From Leucobacter chromiisoli (GTDB taxonomy: Bacteria; Actinomycetota; Actinomycetes; Actinomycetales; Microbacteriaceae), in assembly GCF_016522505.1 (NCBI RefSeq), contig NZ_JAEHOH010000006.1:186001-250000 (forward strand): a stretch of DNA of 64,000 nucleotides, given 5' to 3'. This document shows, piece after piece, positions 19,107 to 28,426 of the stretch (position 1 is the stretch's first letter; every line of letters starts with the position of its first letter). Below the pieces are notes generated by a model. That model did not search any database and was not told the origin of the DNA. It was given only the letters and a program-made list of their open reading frames with translations. The translations under genes were made by a program, and so were the position numbers.

Positions 19107-20621
19107 ATGAGCTCCGCACCCCTCCTCCTCGGAATCGACGTCGGGCAGACCGCCGTGAAGGCGGTGGTGCACGACGCGTCCTTGCGGCCGATCTCGGTCG
19201 GCCGCAAGGACAGCCCCATCGAGCGGCCGGCGCCGAACCACGTCGAGCGCAGCCAGGACGGGCTCTGGGCGGCCGTGACCGGAGCCGTCGCATCGGCCCT
19301 GGCCGACCCGGCCGTCGACACGGGCAGGATCGGGGCCGTCTGCATCAGCGGCCACGGCGACGGCCTCCACCTCGTCGACGCCGCGGGTGCCGCGGTGGGC
19401 CCCGCCATCACCGCCATGGACGAGCGCGCGGCCGCGGAGGCCGCCGAGATATCGGCGGATCCCGAGCGGGTCCGCGTCATCCTGGAGGTCTCCGGGCAGG
19501 CCGCGGGGGCAGCCTCGCCCGGCACCCTGCTGCTGTGGACGAGGCGGCACCACCCCGAGCGGATCGACCGGGCGCGCGCCATGGTGTTCTGCAAGGACGT
19601 CGCGCGCATCCGCCTGACCGGCGAGACTGCGGAGGACATCTGCACCGACTACTCCGACGCGACCGCGTCGTTCCTCGACACGGGGGCCGCGGCGTGGAGC
19701 TCGGAGGTGCTCGAGGCGTACGGCGCGGGAGGGCTGGAACCGCTGCTGCCGCGTCTGCGATCCAGCGCCGACCCCGTGGGCCGCGTCTCGCGGGCCGCAG
19801 CGGAGGAGACCGGCATCCCCGAGGGCACGCCCGTGCTCGCCGGCCTGCACGACGTGCAGGCCAGCTCGATCGGCATGGCGGCCCTCGAGCCCGGGCGCCT
19901 CGCGTGCGTCGCGGGTTCCTTCAACACGAACGGCGTCACCACGCGCCGCCCCGACATCGATCCCCGCTGGCAGTCGCGGCTCTCCGTGACGCCCGATCTC
20001 AGGATCGCGATGTCGACCTCGTCGACGGCGTCCCCGACGCTCGACTGGCTGCTGCGCCTGCTCGGCGCCACCGGCTCGGACGCGCGCGACGCCCTCTTCG
20101 CCCGGGCCGCCGCGCTCGACCTCGACACCGAGATCCCCGCCGTGCTGCCCTTCTTCGCCGGCTCGCCGCCCGGCCTCGACGCGTCGGGCACGCTCTCGGG
20201 CCTGCGGGGCTGGCACGGCCCCGAGCACCTGCTGCGCGGCGTGCTGGAGGGCATCGCGCTGATGCACCACTGGCACGTCTCCGCGCTCGCCGAGGCGTTC
20301 GAGTTCGAGGGGCCCGTCGCGCTCGGCGGCGGCCTGTCGCGCTCCCCCTACTACGCGGGGCTCGCGGCGAACGCGCTCGGTCGACCGGTGCGCGTGGCGA
20401 TGGAGGACGAGGCCGGCGCCTTCGGTGCGGCGGCGCTCGGGGCCGTCCATCTCGGCCTCTTCGAGGATCTCGCCTCGGCGCAGGAGCGGGCCCGCCTCGG
20501 CGACCCGATCCTGCCCGACCCCGCGGCGCGGGGCTACTGGGACGACGCGCGCGCCGCCTTCGACTCGCTGCAGCGCGCGGTCTCGCCCTGGTGGAAGGAA
20601 CGAGCCGGTGGCGGGAACTGA
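19107..20621 (+). CDS. FGGY-family carbohydrate kinase
   Basis: 504 residues, the standard length of the family. The N-terminal phosphate-binding motif GIDVGQTAVKAVVHD and the C-terminal adenosine-binding segment ALGGGLSRSPYYAGLAANALGRP are both clear, and a DYSDAT segment lies between them. Family members phosphorylate pentuloses, hexuloses, glycerol or tetritols. Here it would phosphorylate the imported sugar or the ketose formed by the dehydrogenase. Nearest subgroup by eye is the xylulose/erythritol-kinase-like one; the substrate is open. It overlaps the following regulator by 14 bases. Confidence 0.9.
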   Translation: MSSAPLLLGIDVGQTAVKAVVHDASLRPISVGRKDSPIERPAPNHVERSQDGLWAAVTGAVASALADPAVDTGRIGAVCISGHGDGLHLVDAAGAAVGPAITAMDERAAAEAAEISADPERVRVILEVSGQAAGAASPGTLLLWTRRHHPERIDRARAMVFCKDVARIRLTGETAEDICTDYSDATASFLDTGAAAWSSEVLEAYGAGGLEPLLPRLRSSADPVGRVSRAAAEETGIPEGTPVLAGLHDVQASSIGMAALEPGRLACVAGSFNTNGVTTRRPDIDPRWQSRLSVTPDLRIAMSTSSTASPTLDWLLRLLGATGSDARDALFARAAALDLDTEIPAVLPFFAGSPPGLDASGTLSGLRGWHGPEHLLRGVLEGIALMHHWHVSALAEAFEFEGPVALGGGLSRSPYYAGLAANALGRPVRVAMEDEAGAFGAAALGAVHLGLFEDLASAQERARLGDPILPDPAARGYWDDARAAFDSLQRAVSPWWKERAGGGN

Positions 20622-21414
20622 CGACACCGCCGTCCCGGCGGCCCCGTCGCGGTCCGAGGGGCCGAAGCAGCGGAGGAGCCTCGTCACGGAGCTCCTCGGC
20701 GCGCACGGCCGGGTCGAGGTCTCGGACCTCGCGGCCCGGCTCGGAGTCGCGGAGGAGACGATCCGACGCGACCTGCGGCTCATGGAGGCCGAGGGGCAGC
20801 TCGCCCGCACCCGCGGCGGGGCCGTGAGCGTGCAGCTCGCCACCTCTCTCACGCAGGAGGGCGGCCGCGCGGACGCCGCCGACCTCCCGCTCATCGACCG
20901 CGTCCTCTCGCTGCTGCCGAGCGAGGGCTCCGTGTACCTCGACGGGGGCACCGTCGCGGAGCAGATCGCCGAGAAGCTCCCCGAGGACGCGGAGCTCGAC
21001 CTGATCGTGCCCGGTCTCGACGTCGCGATGGTCGCGAGCATGCACCCCTCGGTCGCGGTGCTCTCGCTGGGGGGTCAGATAGATCCCGAGACGGGCATGC
21101 AGACGGGGGAGTGGGCGCGGCGGACGCTGCTGCGGACGCAGCCCGACCTCGCCGTCATCGTCGCGGGCGAGCTCGGCCACGGCCTCGAGCTCGTGGCCCG
21201 CCCCGAGACGGCGGCGATCCGCAGGCTCGCGCTGCGGCGCGCGAAGCGATCCCTGCTGGTGCTGCGCGACTCCGACGAGGTCGGGCGGCGCGGCTTCGTG
21301 GTCTACGCCACGCTGCCCGAGTTCGAGACCGTCGTCGTCGAGGAGGAGGCCTTCCGCGAACGGCGCGGGATCCTGGAACCGATGGAGAACGTCGTCGTGG
21401 TGGGAGCGGAATGA
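20608..21414 (+). CDS. Second DeoR-family transcriptional regulator
   Basis: 268 residues. Winged HTH at about 22-60 (VEVSDLAARLGVAEETIRRDLR) and a C-terminal sensor domain with the YLDGGTVAEQIAEKL loop. GTG 20608 lies inside the kinase gene and has GGAAGGA upstream. It is cotranscribed with the kinases rather than divergent, so it may give feedback on a different phosphosugar from that sensed by the first DeoR of the locus. Confidence 0.88.
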   Translation: MAGTDDTAVPAAPSRSEGPKQRRSLVTELLGAHGRVEVSDLAARLGVAEETIRRDLRLMEAEGQLARTRGGAVSVQLATSLTQEGGRADAADLPLIDRVLSLLPSEGSVYLDGGTVAEQIAEKLPEDAELDLIVPGLDVAMVASMHPSVAVLSLGGQIDPETGMQTGEWARRTLLRTQPDLAVIVAGELGHGLELVARPETAAIRRLALRRAKRSLLVLRDSDEVGRRGFVVYATLPEFETVVVEEEAFRERRGILEPMENVVVVGAE

Positions 21415-22511
21415 ACGCCAGAGCTGAAGGAGGCCCGACGGTGCGTACCGGCGGAATAGTGACGGTGACCGCGGCGGCCGCGGTCGACCGCACCTACACG
21501 ATCGACGCCTACGTCTCGGGCGGCGTGAACCGCGCCCGTTCGGTGCATCGGGAGCTCAGCGGCAAGGGCGTGAACGTCGCGCTCGCCGTCGGGCAGACCG
21601 ATGTGCCGGTGCTCGCGGTGGTGCCGCTCGGCCGGCGGGAGCTGCTCGGGGTGGAGGGCGACGCGGTGCTGCGCCCCGTGCCCATCGGGAGAGACATCCG
21701 GGTGAACGTCTCGGTCGTCGAGGACGACGGCACGACGACGAAGATCAACGAGGGGCCGACGCCGCTCGCGGAGGACGAGTGGCGCGCGCTCGTGGACGCG
21801 AGCCTGCGCGCCGTCGCCGAGCTGGACGGCGGCTGGCTCGTGCTCTGCGGCACCCTGCCGCGGGTCATCGAGACGGGTGAGCTCGTGCCCTTCGAGGAGC
21901 TGCTCGACGGCGCCGCGGCGCTGGGGGTGCGCCTCGCCGTCGACACGAGCGGCGAGGCGCTGCACCGGGTGCTGCGGTACCCGGGGCGCGTCCACGCGAT
22001 CAAGCCCAACACGCACGAGCTCGCCGAGGCGGTCGGGCGCGAGCTCGACACCGTCGGCGACGTGGTCGCGGCCGCCCAGGAGCTGCGGACGGGCGGATCC
22101 GGATCCGGCGGCATCGAGACGGTCTACGTCAGCATGGGCGCCGACGGGGCGCTCGTGGTGGGCGAGGAGGGGTACTTCCTCGGCAGCGCCGTCGCGCCGG
22201 CCGTCGTGAACACCGTCGGGGCCGGAGACGCCTCGCTCGCGGGCTTCCTCGTCAGCCGGGCGCGCACGGAAGCGCGGCAGGCCGAGGGGAGCGCCGGGGT
22301 CGACGCGAGTGCGGCGGCTCACGCGAGCGCCGGGGCCGACATGAGCGACGCGGCCCACGCGAACGCCGACGCCGCCCGCACCGCCGCGGCCTGGGGCGCG
22401 CTCGCGGTGTCGCAGACCACCACGGTGCTCGCGGATCCCGGCGGCGCACCGGAGGCCCGGGTCACGGTGCCGGACCCCTCCACACCGCTCACGGAACCCG
22501 GCCGCCCCTGA
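21411..22511 (+). CDS. PfkB-family kinase (1-phosphofructokinase/tagatose-6-phosphate kinase type)
   Basis: 366 residues. The substrate motif GKGVNVALA is typical of the FruK/LacC branch, and the catalytic motif reads TVGAGDASLAGF. Between it and the C-terminal helix there is an unusual Ala/Asp/Ser-rich insert (about 285-325) encoded by repetitive DNA. ATG 21411 overlaps the DeoR stop (ATGA). GTG 21441, with GAAGGAGG seven bases upstream, is an equally good start and would remove ten residues. It would add the second phosphate before aldolase cleavage. Confidence 0.85.
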   Translation: MNARAEGGPTVRTGGIVTVTAAAAVDRTYTIDAYVSGGVNRARSVHRELSGKGVNVALAVGQTDVPVLAVVPLGRRELLGVEGDAVLRPVPIGRDIRVNVSVVEDDGTTTKINEGPTPLAEDEWRALVDASLRAVAELDGGWLVLCGTLPRVIETGELVPFEELLDGAAALGVRLAVDTSGEALHRVLRYPGRVHAIKPNTHELAEAVGRELDTVGDVVAAAQELRTGGSGSGGIETVYVSMGADGALVVGEEGYFLGSAVAPAVVNTVGAGDASLAGFLVSRARTEARQAEGSAGVDASAAAHASAGADMSDAAHANADAARTAAAWGALAVSQTTTVLADPGGAPEARVTVPDPSTPLTEPGRP

Positions 22512-22528
22512 GGCGCGGGGCGGCCGGG
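22497..22528. terminator. Bidirectional terminator between the pfkB-type gene and gabT
   Basis: A perfect 12-bp GC stem (22497-22508 with 22517-22528) and an 8-base loop. The stop codon of the PfkB gene (22509-22511) sits in the loop. It serves the two convergent genes. Confidence 0.8.
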
Positions 22529-22536
22529 CCTCGCGT

Positions 22537-23889
22537 CTAGCCCAGTTCGGCGCCGATCGCCTCGTCGATCACCGCGACGACGTCGGCGATCAGCTCGTCG
22601 CTCATCTTCAGCGACGGCAGGAACCGGATCACGTTGGAGTAGATGCCGGCGCTCAGCAGCAGCACGCCCTGCTGCGCAGCGCGGTCGATCACCTTCGCCA
22701 CGATCTCGGTGTCGTGCTCCAGGGTGCCGGGCTTCACGAACTCGACGGCCTGCATGGCGCCGATGCCGCGCACGTCGACGATGTTGTCGGCGTACTTCGA
22801 CTGCAGGTCGCGCAGGGCCCCGCCGAAGGTGTCGCCGATGCGCTTCGCCTCGGCGAGCAGGTCGGTCTGCTCGATCTGCTCGAACACGGCGGTCGCCGCG
22901 GCGCAGGAGACGGGGTTGCCGCCGAAGGTGCCGCCGAGGCCGCCAGGCTGCGACTTGTCCATGATCTCGGCGCGACCCGTGATACCCGCGAGCGGCAGGC
23001 CGCCCGCGATGCCCTTCGCCGAGAGCACGATGTCGGGGACGACGCCGAACTGCTCGATCGAGAACACGGTGCCGGTGCGGGCCATGCCGGCCTGCACCTC
23101 GTCGGCGATGAAGACGATGCCGTTGGCGCGGCACCATTCCGCGAGCGCGGGCAGGTAGCCGTCGGCCGGCACGATGAAGCCGCCCTCGCCCTGGATCGGC
23201 TCGACCACGAGGCACGCGAGATCCTCGGCGCCGGCCACCTTCTCGAGGTAGGCGATCGTGCGCTTCGCGGCGTCGGGGCCGCTCAGACCGTCGCGCGCCG
23301 GGTACGAGTTCGGGGCCTTGTAGATGTCGCCCGCGCGGGGGCCGTAGCCGGCGGCGTAGGGTGCGCCCTTGAAGTTCATGCTGCTCGTCAGCATCGTGCG
23401 GCCGTGATAGGCGTGCTCGAGCACCGCGACGCCGGGCCGGCCGGTGTGCTTGCGGGCGATCTTCACGCCGTTCTCGACGGCCTCGGCGCCCGAGTTCATG
23501 AGCAGCGTCTTGTAGGGCTGCTCGGCGGTCGACCCCGGCACGTGCTTCGCGAGGAACTCGGCTACGCGCACGTACGGCTCGTACGGCGTCATCGTGAAGA
23601 GGGTGTGCGTGACCTTCCCCAGCTGCTCGGCCGCAGCCGCCACGACGGCGTCGTCGGTGTGCCCGATCGTGGTGACGCCGATGCCTCCGCAGACGTCGAC
23701 GATCTGGTTGCCGTCGACGTCGACGAGCACGGAGTCGTGGGCGCGCTCGATGTAGACCGGGAGCACGCTGTGGACGCCCGGCGGCACGACGGCCTGGCGG
23801 CGGGCGTGCAGCTCGCGGGAACGAGGGCCGGGGATCTCGGTGACGACGCGGCGCTCCTGGGTGATGGCGGTGGGGGTGTCTTCGCTCAT
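22537..23889 (-). CDS. gabT: 4-aminobutyrate--2-oxoglutarate transaminase
   Basis: PLP-dependent class III aminotransferase, 450 residues. GABA and 2-oxoglutarate give succinate semialdehyde and glutamate. Seen: NSGAEAVENGVKIAR, the EPIQGEGGFIVP segment, the ADEVQAGMARTG cofactor region and the PLP lysine K292 (SAKGIAGGLP). The ATG lies seven bases after a TAGGAT hexamer, so the message is probably leaderless. No gabD or permease gene is next to it. Confidence 0.9.
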   Translation of the reverse strand: MSEDTPTAITQERRVVTEIPGPRSRELHARRQAVVPPGVHSVLPVYIERAHDSVLVDVDGNQIVDVCGGIGVTTIGHTDDAVVAAAAEQLGKVTHTLFTMTPYEPYVRVAEFLAKHVPGSTAEQPYKTLLMNSGAEAVENGVKIARKHTGRPGVAVLEHAYHGRTMLTSSMNFKGAPYAAGYGPRAGDIYKAPNSYPARDGLSGPDAAKRTIAYLEKVAGAEDLACLVVEPIQGEGGFIVPADGYLPALAEWCRANGIVFIADEVQAGMARTGTVFSIEQFGVVPDIVLSAKGIAGGLPLAGITGRAEIMDKSQPGGLGGTFGGNPVSCAAATAVFEQIEQTDLLAEAKRIGDTFGGALRDLQSKYADNIVDVRGIGAMQAVEFVKPGTLEHDTEIVAKVIDRAAQQGVLLLSAGIYSNVIRFLPSLKMSDELIADVVAVIDEAIGAELG

Positions 23890-23991
23890 ACACCGAATCC
23901 TACTCCGGGCGCGGCGACCCCCGCAGAGCGTGCCGGATCGCGGCCCGTAACGCGGCCGAGCCCGTCGGCGGTTCCCAATACAATGGAACCC
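23890..23991. promoter_or_regulatory. Divergent leaderless promoters of gabT and metG
   Basis: Minus strand: TAGGAT at 23902-23897, seven bases from the gabT ATG. Plus strand: TACAAT at 23979-23984, seven bases from the metG ATG at 23992. Both would start transcription at or next to the start codon. No Shine-Dalgarno sequence precedes either gene. Confidence 0.6.
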
Positions 23992-25608
23992 ATGGCCAAG
24001 CCCTCCTCGTTCTTCATCACCACGCCGATCTTCTACGTGAACGACGCCCCGCACATCGGGCACGCGTACACGGAGGTCGCCGCCGACGTGCTCGCGCGCT
24101 GGCACCGGCAGGCGGGAGACGACACCTGGTTCCTCACCGGCACCGACGAGCACGGCCAGAAGATCCTGCGCACGGCGACCGCGAACGGCGCGACCCCGCA
24201 GGAGTGGGCCGACCGTCTGGTCGAGCAGGAGTGGAAGCCGCTGCTCGACACGATCGACATCTCCAACGACGACTTCATCCGCACCACGGACGAGCGGCAC
24301 GAGTCGGGCGTCGCCCGCTTCCTGCAGCGCCTCTACGACGAGGGCCACATCTACGCGGGCGAGTTCGAGGCGCTCTACTGCGTGGGCTGCGAGGAGTTCA
24401 AGCCGAAGAGCGAGATCGTCGACGGCGAGGGCGCGTTCGAGGGGGAGAAGGTCTGCGCGATCCACTCCAAGCCGCTCGAGCTGCTGCAGGAGAAGAACTA
24501 CTTCTTCAAGATGAGCGCGTTCCAGGAACGCCTGCTCTCCTTCTACGACGAGCACCCCGAGTTCATCCAGCCCGCCAGCGCCCGCAACGAGGTCATCGCC
24601 TTCGTGCAGCAGGGGCTCGAGGATCTCTCGATCTCGCGCACCTCCTTCGACTGGGGCGTGCCGATCCCGTGGGACGCCTCGCACGTCACCTACGTCTGGT
24701 TCGACGCCCTGCTGAACTACGTGACGGCGATCGGCTACGGCCAGGACGACGAGGAGTTCGCCCGCCGCTGGCCCGCGACCCACATCGTCGGCAAGGACAT
24801 CCTGCGCTTCCACGCCGTGATCTGGCCCGCCATGCTCATGGCCGCCGGCATCGAGGCGCCGCGCCGCGTCTTCGCGCACGGCTGGCTGCTGGTCGGCGGC
24901 GAGAAGATGTCGAAGTCGAAGCTCACCGGCATCGCCCCGAACGAGATCACCGACACGTTCGGCTCCGACGCGTTCCGCTACTACTTCATGCGCGCCGTGT
25001 CGTTCGGCCACGACGGGTCCTTCAGCTGGGAGGATCTCTCGGCGCGCTACCAGGCCGAGCTCGCCAACGGCTTCGGCAACCTGGCCAGCCGGGTGCTCGC
25101 GATGAACAAGAAGTACTTCGGGGCGCGCGTGCCGGCCCCTTCCGTCGACGCGGGCGCCGAGGCCGACGCGGCGATTCGGGAGCTCGCGGCGTCCGTCGCG
25201 GGCCGTGCCGACGAGCGCATCGAGGCGCTCGCGGTGCACGAGGCGATCGCGGCCGTGTGGGAGCTCGTCGACGCCCTCAACGGCTACATCACCGAGCAGG
25301 AGCCGTGGGCGCTCGCGAAGGATCCCGCGCGGCGCGACCGGCTCGCCGCCGTGCTGTACACGGCCACCGAGGGGCTGCGCGTGCTCGCCGAGCTGCTCTC
25401 TCCCGTGATCCCGCAGGCGACCGCGAAGCTGTGGACGGCCCTCGGGGCCGAGGCCGCGCTGGGCGCGCTCTCCGAGCAGCCCATCCGCGAGGCCGGAGCC
25501 TGGGGGCGCCTGCCCGCGGGCACCGAGCAGCAGCCGCTCGCCGTGCTATTCCCGCGGATCGAGACCGACGGCGCGGACGCCAAGACCACCGGCGGGGCGG
25601 CGAAGTGA
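23992..25608 (+). CDS. metG: Methionine--tRNA ligase
   Basis: 538 residues. Charges tRNA-Met and initiator tRNA. The class I signature HIGHAYTE lies near the N-terminus (HIGH variant), a CxxC zinc element (CVGC) follows in the connective peptide, and GEKMSKSK is the KMSKS loop. There is no C-terminal tRNA-binding (EMAPII-like) extension. I choose ATG 23992 because TACAAT seven bases upstream predicts a leaderless message; ATG 23983 overlaps that hexamer. The stop overlaps the tatD start (GTGA). Confidence 0.96.
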   Translation: MAKPSSFFITTPIFYVNDAPHIGHAYTEVAADVLARWHRQAGDDTWFLTGTDEHGQKILRTATANGATPQEWADRLVEQEWKPLLDTIDISNDDFIRTTDERHESGVARFLQRLYDEGHIYAGEFEALYCVGCEEFKPKSEIVDGEGAFEGEKVCAIHSKPLELLQEKNYFFKMSAFQERLLSFYDEHPEFIQPASARNEVIAFVQQGLEDLSISRTSFDWGVPIPWDASHVTYVWFDALLNYVTAIGYGQDDEEFARRWPATHIVGKDILRFHAVIWPAMLMAAGIEAPRRVFAHGWLLVGGEKMSKSKLTGIAPNEITDTFGSDAFRYYFMRAVSFGHDGSFSWEDLSARYQAELANGFGNLASRVLAMNKKYFGARVPAPSVDAGAEADAAIRELAASVAGRADERIEALAVHEAIAAVWELVDALNGYITEQEPWALAKDPARRDRLAAVLYTATEGLRVLAELLSPVIPQATAKLWTALGAEAALGALSEQPIREAGAWGRLPAGTEQQPLAVLFPRIETDGADAKTTGGAAK

Positions 25609-26531
25609 CCGCTCCCGCGGGCGGCCTGCGCAGGCGCGCTTCGACGGGTTCGGGAGCCGGATCCCGCGACCTGACGCGGCCGGACGCCCCCGAGCCGCTG
25701 CCGGTGCCGGTCTACGACAATCACACGCACCTCGAGTTCGAGGACGGCGTCGACCAGCTCGATCCGCAGGATTCCCTCGAGCGCGCCGAGGCCGTCGGCG
25801 TGCGCGGGGTGGTGCAGGTCGGCACCGACCTCGAGACGAGCCGCTGGGGGGCCGCCCTCGCGGCGTCGGACCCGCGTGTGCTCGCGGCCGTCGCGCTGCA
25901 CCCGAACGAGGCTCCGAAGCTCGCCGCCCGGGGTCTGCTGAGCGAGCACCTCTCCGAGATCGCCCGGCTCGCGGGGGAGCCGCGCGTGCGCGCGATCGGC
26001 GAGACCGGCCTCGACTTCTTCCGCACCGGCGAGGAGGGGCGGGCCGACCAGATCGAGTCGTTCGAGACGCACATCGAGATCGCGAAGGCGAACGGCAAGG
26101 CCTTGCAGATCCACGACCGCGATGCGCACGACGAGGTGGTGGCCACGCTGAGGCGGGTGGGCGCCCCCGAGCGCACCGTGTTCCACTGCTTCTCCGGCGA
26201 CGCGGCGCTCGCCAGGATCTGCGCCGAGCACGGCTGGTACCTCTCGTTCTCGGGCACCATGACGTTCAAGAACGCCCCGGCGCTGCGGGAGGCCCTCGCG
26301 GTCGCGGCGCCCGACCGCGTCCTCGTGGAGACCGACGCCCCGTTCCTCACCCCCGAGCCGTTCCGCGGTCGTCCGAATGCCCCGTACCTGATGCCGCACA
26401 CCGTGCGCCGCATGGCCGAGGTGCTGCGCGAGCCGCTCGACGAGCTCTGCGCGAGGCTCGCGGCCAACACCGAGTGGGTGTACGGCTCGTGGGATCCCGA
26501 GCCCGCCGTCGACGCCGGATCCCGCGCATGA
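25605..26531 (+). CDS. tatD: TatD-family metal-dependent deoxyribonuclease
   Basis: 308 residues. TIM-barrel hydrolase with metal ligands in NHTHLE (HxH), GETGLDF, QIHDRDAH, HCFSG and ETDAPFLTP. The first about 35 residues are Arg/Ala/Gly-rich and dispensable by comparison with the family. GTG start overlaps the metG stop. The metG-tatD-rsmA-ispE order is a widespread actinobacterial operon; TatD is thought to act in DNA repair or nucleic acid turnover. Confidence 0.92.
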   Translation: MTAPAGGLRRRASTGSGAGSRDLTRPDAPEPLPVPVYDNHTHLEFEDGVDQLDPQDSLERAEAVGVRGVVQVGTDLETSRWGAALAASDPRVLAAVALHPNEAPKLAARGLLSEHLSEIARLAGEPRVRAIGETGLDFFRTGEEGRADQIESFETHIEIAKANGKALQIHDRDAHDEVVATLRRVGAPERTVFHCFSGDAALARICAEHGWYLSFSGTMTFKNAPALREALAVAAPDRVLVETDAPFLTPEPFRGRPNAPYLMPHTVRRMAEVLREPLDELCARLAANTEWVYGSWDPEPAVDAGSRA

Positions 26532-27409
26532 GCACCGACAGCCGGGGTCTCCTCGGCCCCGTCGAGGTGCGCGAGCTGGCCGAGCGTCTCGACGTGACCC
26601 CGACGAAGAAGCTGGGGCAGAACTTCGTGATCGATCCGAACACCGTGCGCAAGATCGTGCGCCTGGCCGGAGTGCAGGCGGGCGATCACGTGATCGAGGT
26701 CGGCCCGGGGCTCGGGTCGCTGACGCTCGGCATCACCGAGGCCGGCGCCGACGTGACCGCGGTCGAGATCGACCACAGGCTCGCCGCCGAGCTGCCGCGC
26801 ACCGCGGAGACGATGCAGCCCGGCATCTTCGCGGGGCCGGAACCGCGCCTGCGGGTCGTCCGCAGCGACGCGCTCGACATCACGGAGGCCGTGCTCGCCG
26901 ACCTGCCGGCGAGGCCCGAGGTGCTCGTCGCCAACCTGCCCTACAACGTCTCGGTGCCGATCCTGATGCACCTGCTCGAACTGATCCCCGAGCTGCGGGC
27001 CGGTCTCGTGATGGTGCAGGCCGAGGTCGGATACCGCATCGCCGCATCGCCGGGCTCGAAGGAGTACGGTGCGCCCAGCGCGAAGGCGGCGTGGTACGGC
27101 GGGTGGCGGATCGCGGGAACCGTGAGCCGCCGCATCTTCTGGCCGGTGCCGGGCGTCGACTCGGTGCTCGTCGCGTACGAGCGCCGCGCCGAGCCGAGGG
27201 GCACGGAGGAGGAGCGGCGCCTCGTGTTCGAGCTCGTGAACGCGGCCTTCGCCCAGCGGAGGAAGATGCTGCGACAGGCGCTGCAGCCCGTGCTCGGGCC
27301 GCTCGACCGGGTCGTCGAGGTGATGACCGCGGCCGGCGTCGACCCGACGCTCCGCGCCGAGCAGCTGCGCATCGACGACTATCTGGCCATCGGCCGCGCG
27401 ACCGGGTAG
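26528..27409 (+). CDS. rsmA: 16S rRNA (adenine1518-N6/adenine1519-N6)-dimethyltransferase
   Basis: 293 residues. Uses S-adenosylmethionine to dimethylate two adenines in the 3' hairpin of 16S rRNA (kasugamycin target). The N-terminal KKLGQNFVID, the AdoMet motif EVGPGLGSLT and the catalytic NLPYN are all seen. ATG 26528 overlaps the tatD stop by four bases. The C-terminal helical subdomain (FAQRRKMLRQAL) is complete. Confidence 0.95.
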   Translation: MSTDSRGLLGPVEVRELAERLDVTPTKKLGQNFVIDPNTVRKIVRLAGVQAGDHVIEVGPGLGSLTLGITEAGADVTAVEIDHRLAAELPRTAETMQPGIFAGPEPRLRVVRSDALDITEAVLADLPARPEVLVANLPYNVSVPILMHLLELIPELRAGLVMVQAEVGYRIAASPGSKEYGAPSAKAAWYGGWRIAGTVSRRIFWPVPGVDSVLVAYERRAEPRGTEEERRLVFELVNAAFAQRRKMLRQALQPVLGPLDRVVEVMTAAGVDPTLRAEQLRIDDYLAIGRATG

Positions 27410-27474
27410 AGTGCCGGTACCGAGCCCGACAACCGCTGAAGAATTCCCCTGATCGGATGCGCTAGCGTTGAGAC

Positions 27475-28410
27475 ATGGGGACGACGTTGCCAGGCTCGGT
27501 CACGGTGCGTGCGCCGGGGAAGATCAATGTGTTCTTCCGCGTGGGTGCACTGCAGGATGACGGCTACCACGACGTCGCCTCGCTCTACCAGGCTGTCTCC
27601 CTCTACGAGGAGGTCACCGCCGTCGCCGCCGACGACTTCTCGGTCCGCTTCACCGGGCCGATCGACTCGGGCGCGCTCCCGGTCGACGACTCCAACCTCG
27701 CGATGCGCGCCGCCCGCCTGCTCGCGGAGGAGACCGGGCACCGCGGAGGGGTGGCGCTCACGATCCTGAAGCGAGTGCCGATCGCGGGCGGCATGGGCGG
27801 CGGCTCGGCCGATGCGGCCGCGACGCTGCTCGCCTGCGACGAGCTCTGGGGCACGGGTCTCGGCAGGAACGGGCTGCTGCCGCTCGCCGCCCGGCTCGGG
27901 GCCGACGTGCCCTTCGCGCTCGAGGGCGGCACGGCCGTCGGAACCGGCCGGGGGGACGAGCTGAGCCCGGCCCTCGCGAAGGGCACCTTCCACTGGGTGC
28001 TCGCGCTCTCCGACGGCGGGCTCTCCACCCCCGTCGTCTACCGGGCCCTCGACCAGCACCGCGACGATCACGCCGGAGACCTCGGGCCGCAGCCCGACCT
28101 GGTGAAGGTCGACACGGCCGTGCTGCAGGCCGTGCGCATCGGCGACGCGGAATCGCTCGCCGAGGCCATGCACAACGATCTGCAGGCCGCAGCGCTCCGG
28201 CTCGCGCCGGATCTCACGAGGCTTCTCGAACTCGGGGAGTCGCGCGGCGCGCTCGCCGGCATCGTGTCGGGTTCCGGTCCGACCGTCGCCTTCCTCGTGG
28301 GCGACGCGCAGGAGGCCGCGGAGCTGCGCTCGGTGCTCGGCCGCGCGGGCGTGAGGTCGCTCACCGCCACCGGCCCCGTGCCCGGCGCGCGGATCCTCGA
28401 CGCCGGCTGA
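27475..28410 (+). CDS. ispE: 4-diphosphocytidyl-2-C-methyl-D-erythritol kinase
   Basis: GHMP kinase of 311 residues; fourth step of the MEP isoprenoid pathway. [14 protein letters not shown] at the N-terminus and the ATP loop [17 protein letters not shown] are diagnostic, and GSGPTVAFL is the third GHMP motif. ATG 27475 lies six bases after TAGCGT (27463-27468), so it can be transcribed as a leaderless message independently of rsmA. Confidence 0.95.
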   Translation: MGTTLPGSVTVRAPGKINVFFRVGALQDDGYHDVASLYQAVSLYEEVTAVAADDFSVRFTGPIDSGALPVDDSNLAMRAARLLAEETGHRGGVALTILKRVPIAGGMGGGSADAAATLLACDELWGTGLGRNGLLPLAARLGADVPFALEGGTAVGTGRGDELSPALAKGTFHWVLALSDGGLSTPVVYRALDQHRDDHAGDLGPQPDLVKVDTAVLQAVRIGDAESLAEAMHNDLQAAALRLAPDLTRLLELGESRGALAGIVSGSGPTVAFLVGDAQEAAELRSVLGRAGVRSLTATGPVPGARILDAG

Positions 28411-28426
28411 GGCTGCGGCCGGCCGG

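Noticed and set aside
22537..25239. 900-codon minus-strand frame including gabT
   Set aside because: Only the part from ATG 23889 is GabT; the upstream part is antisense to metG.
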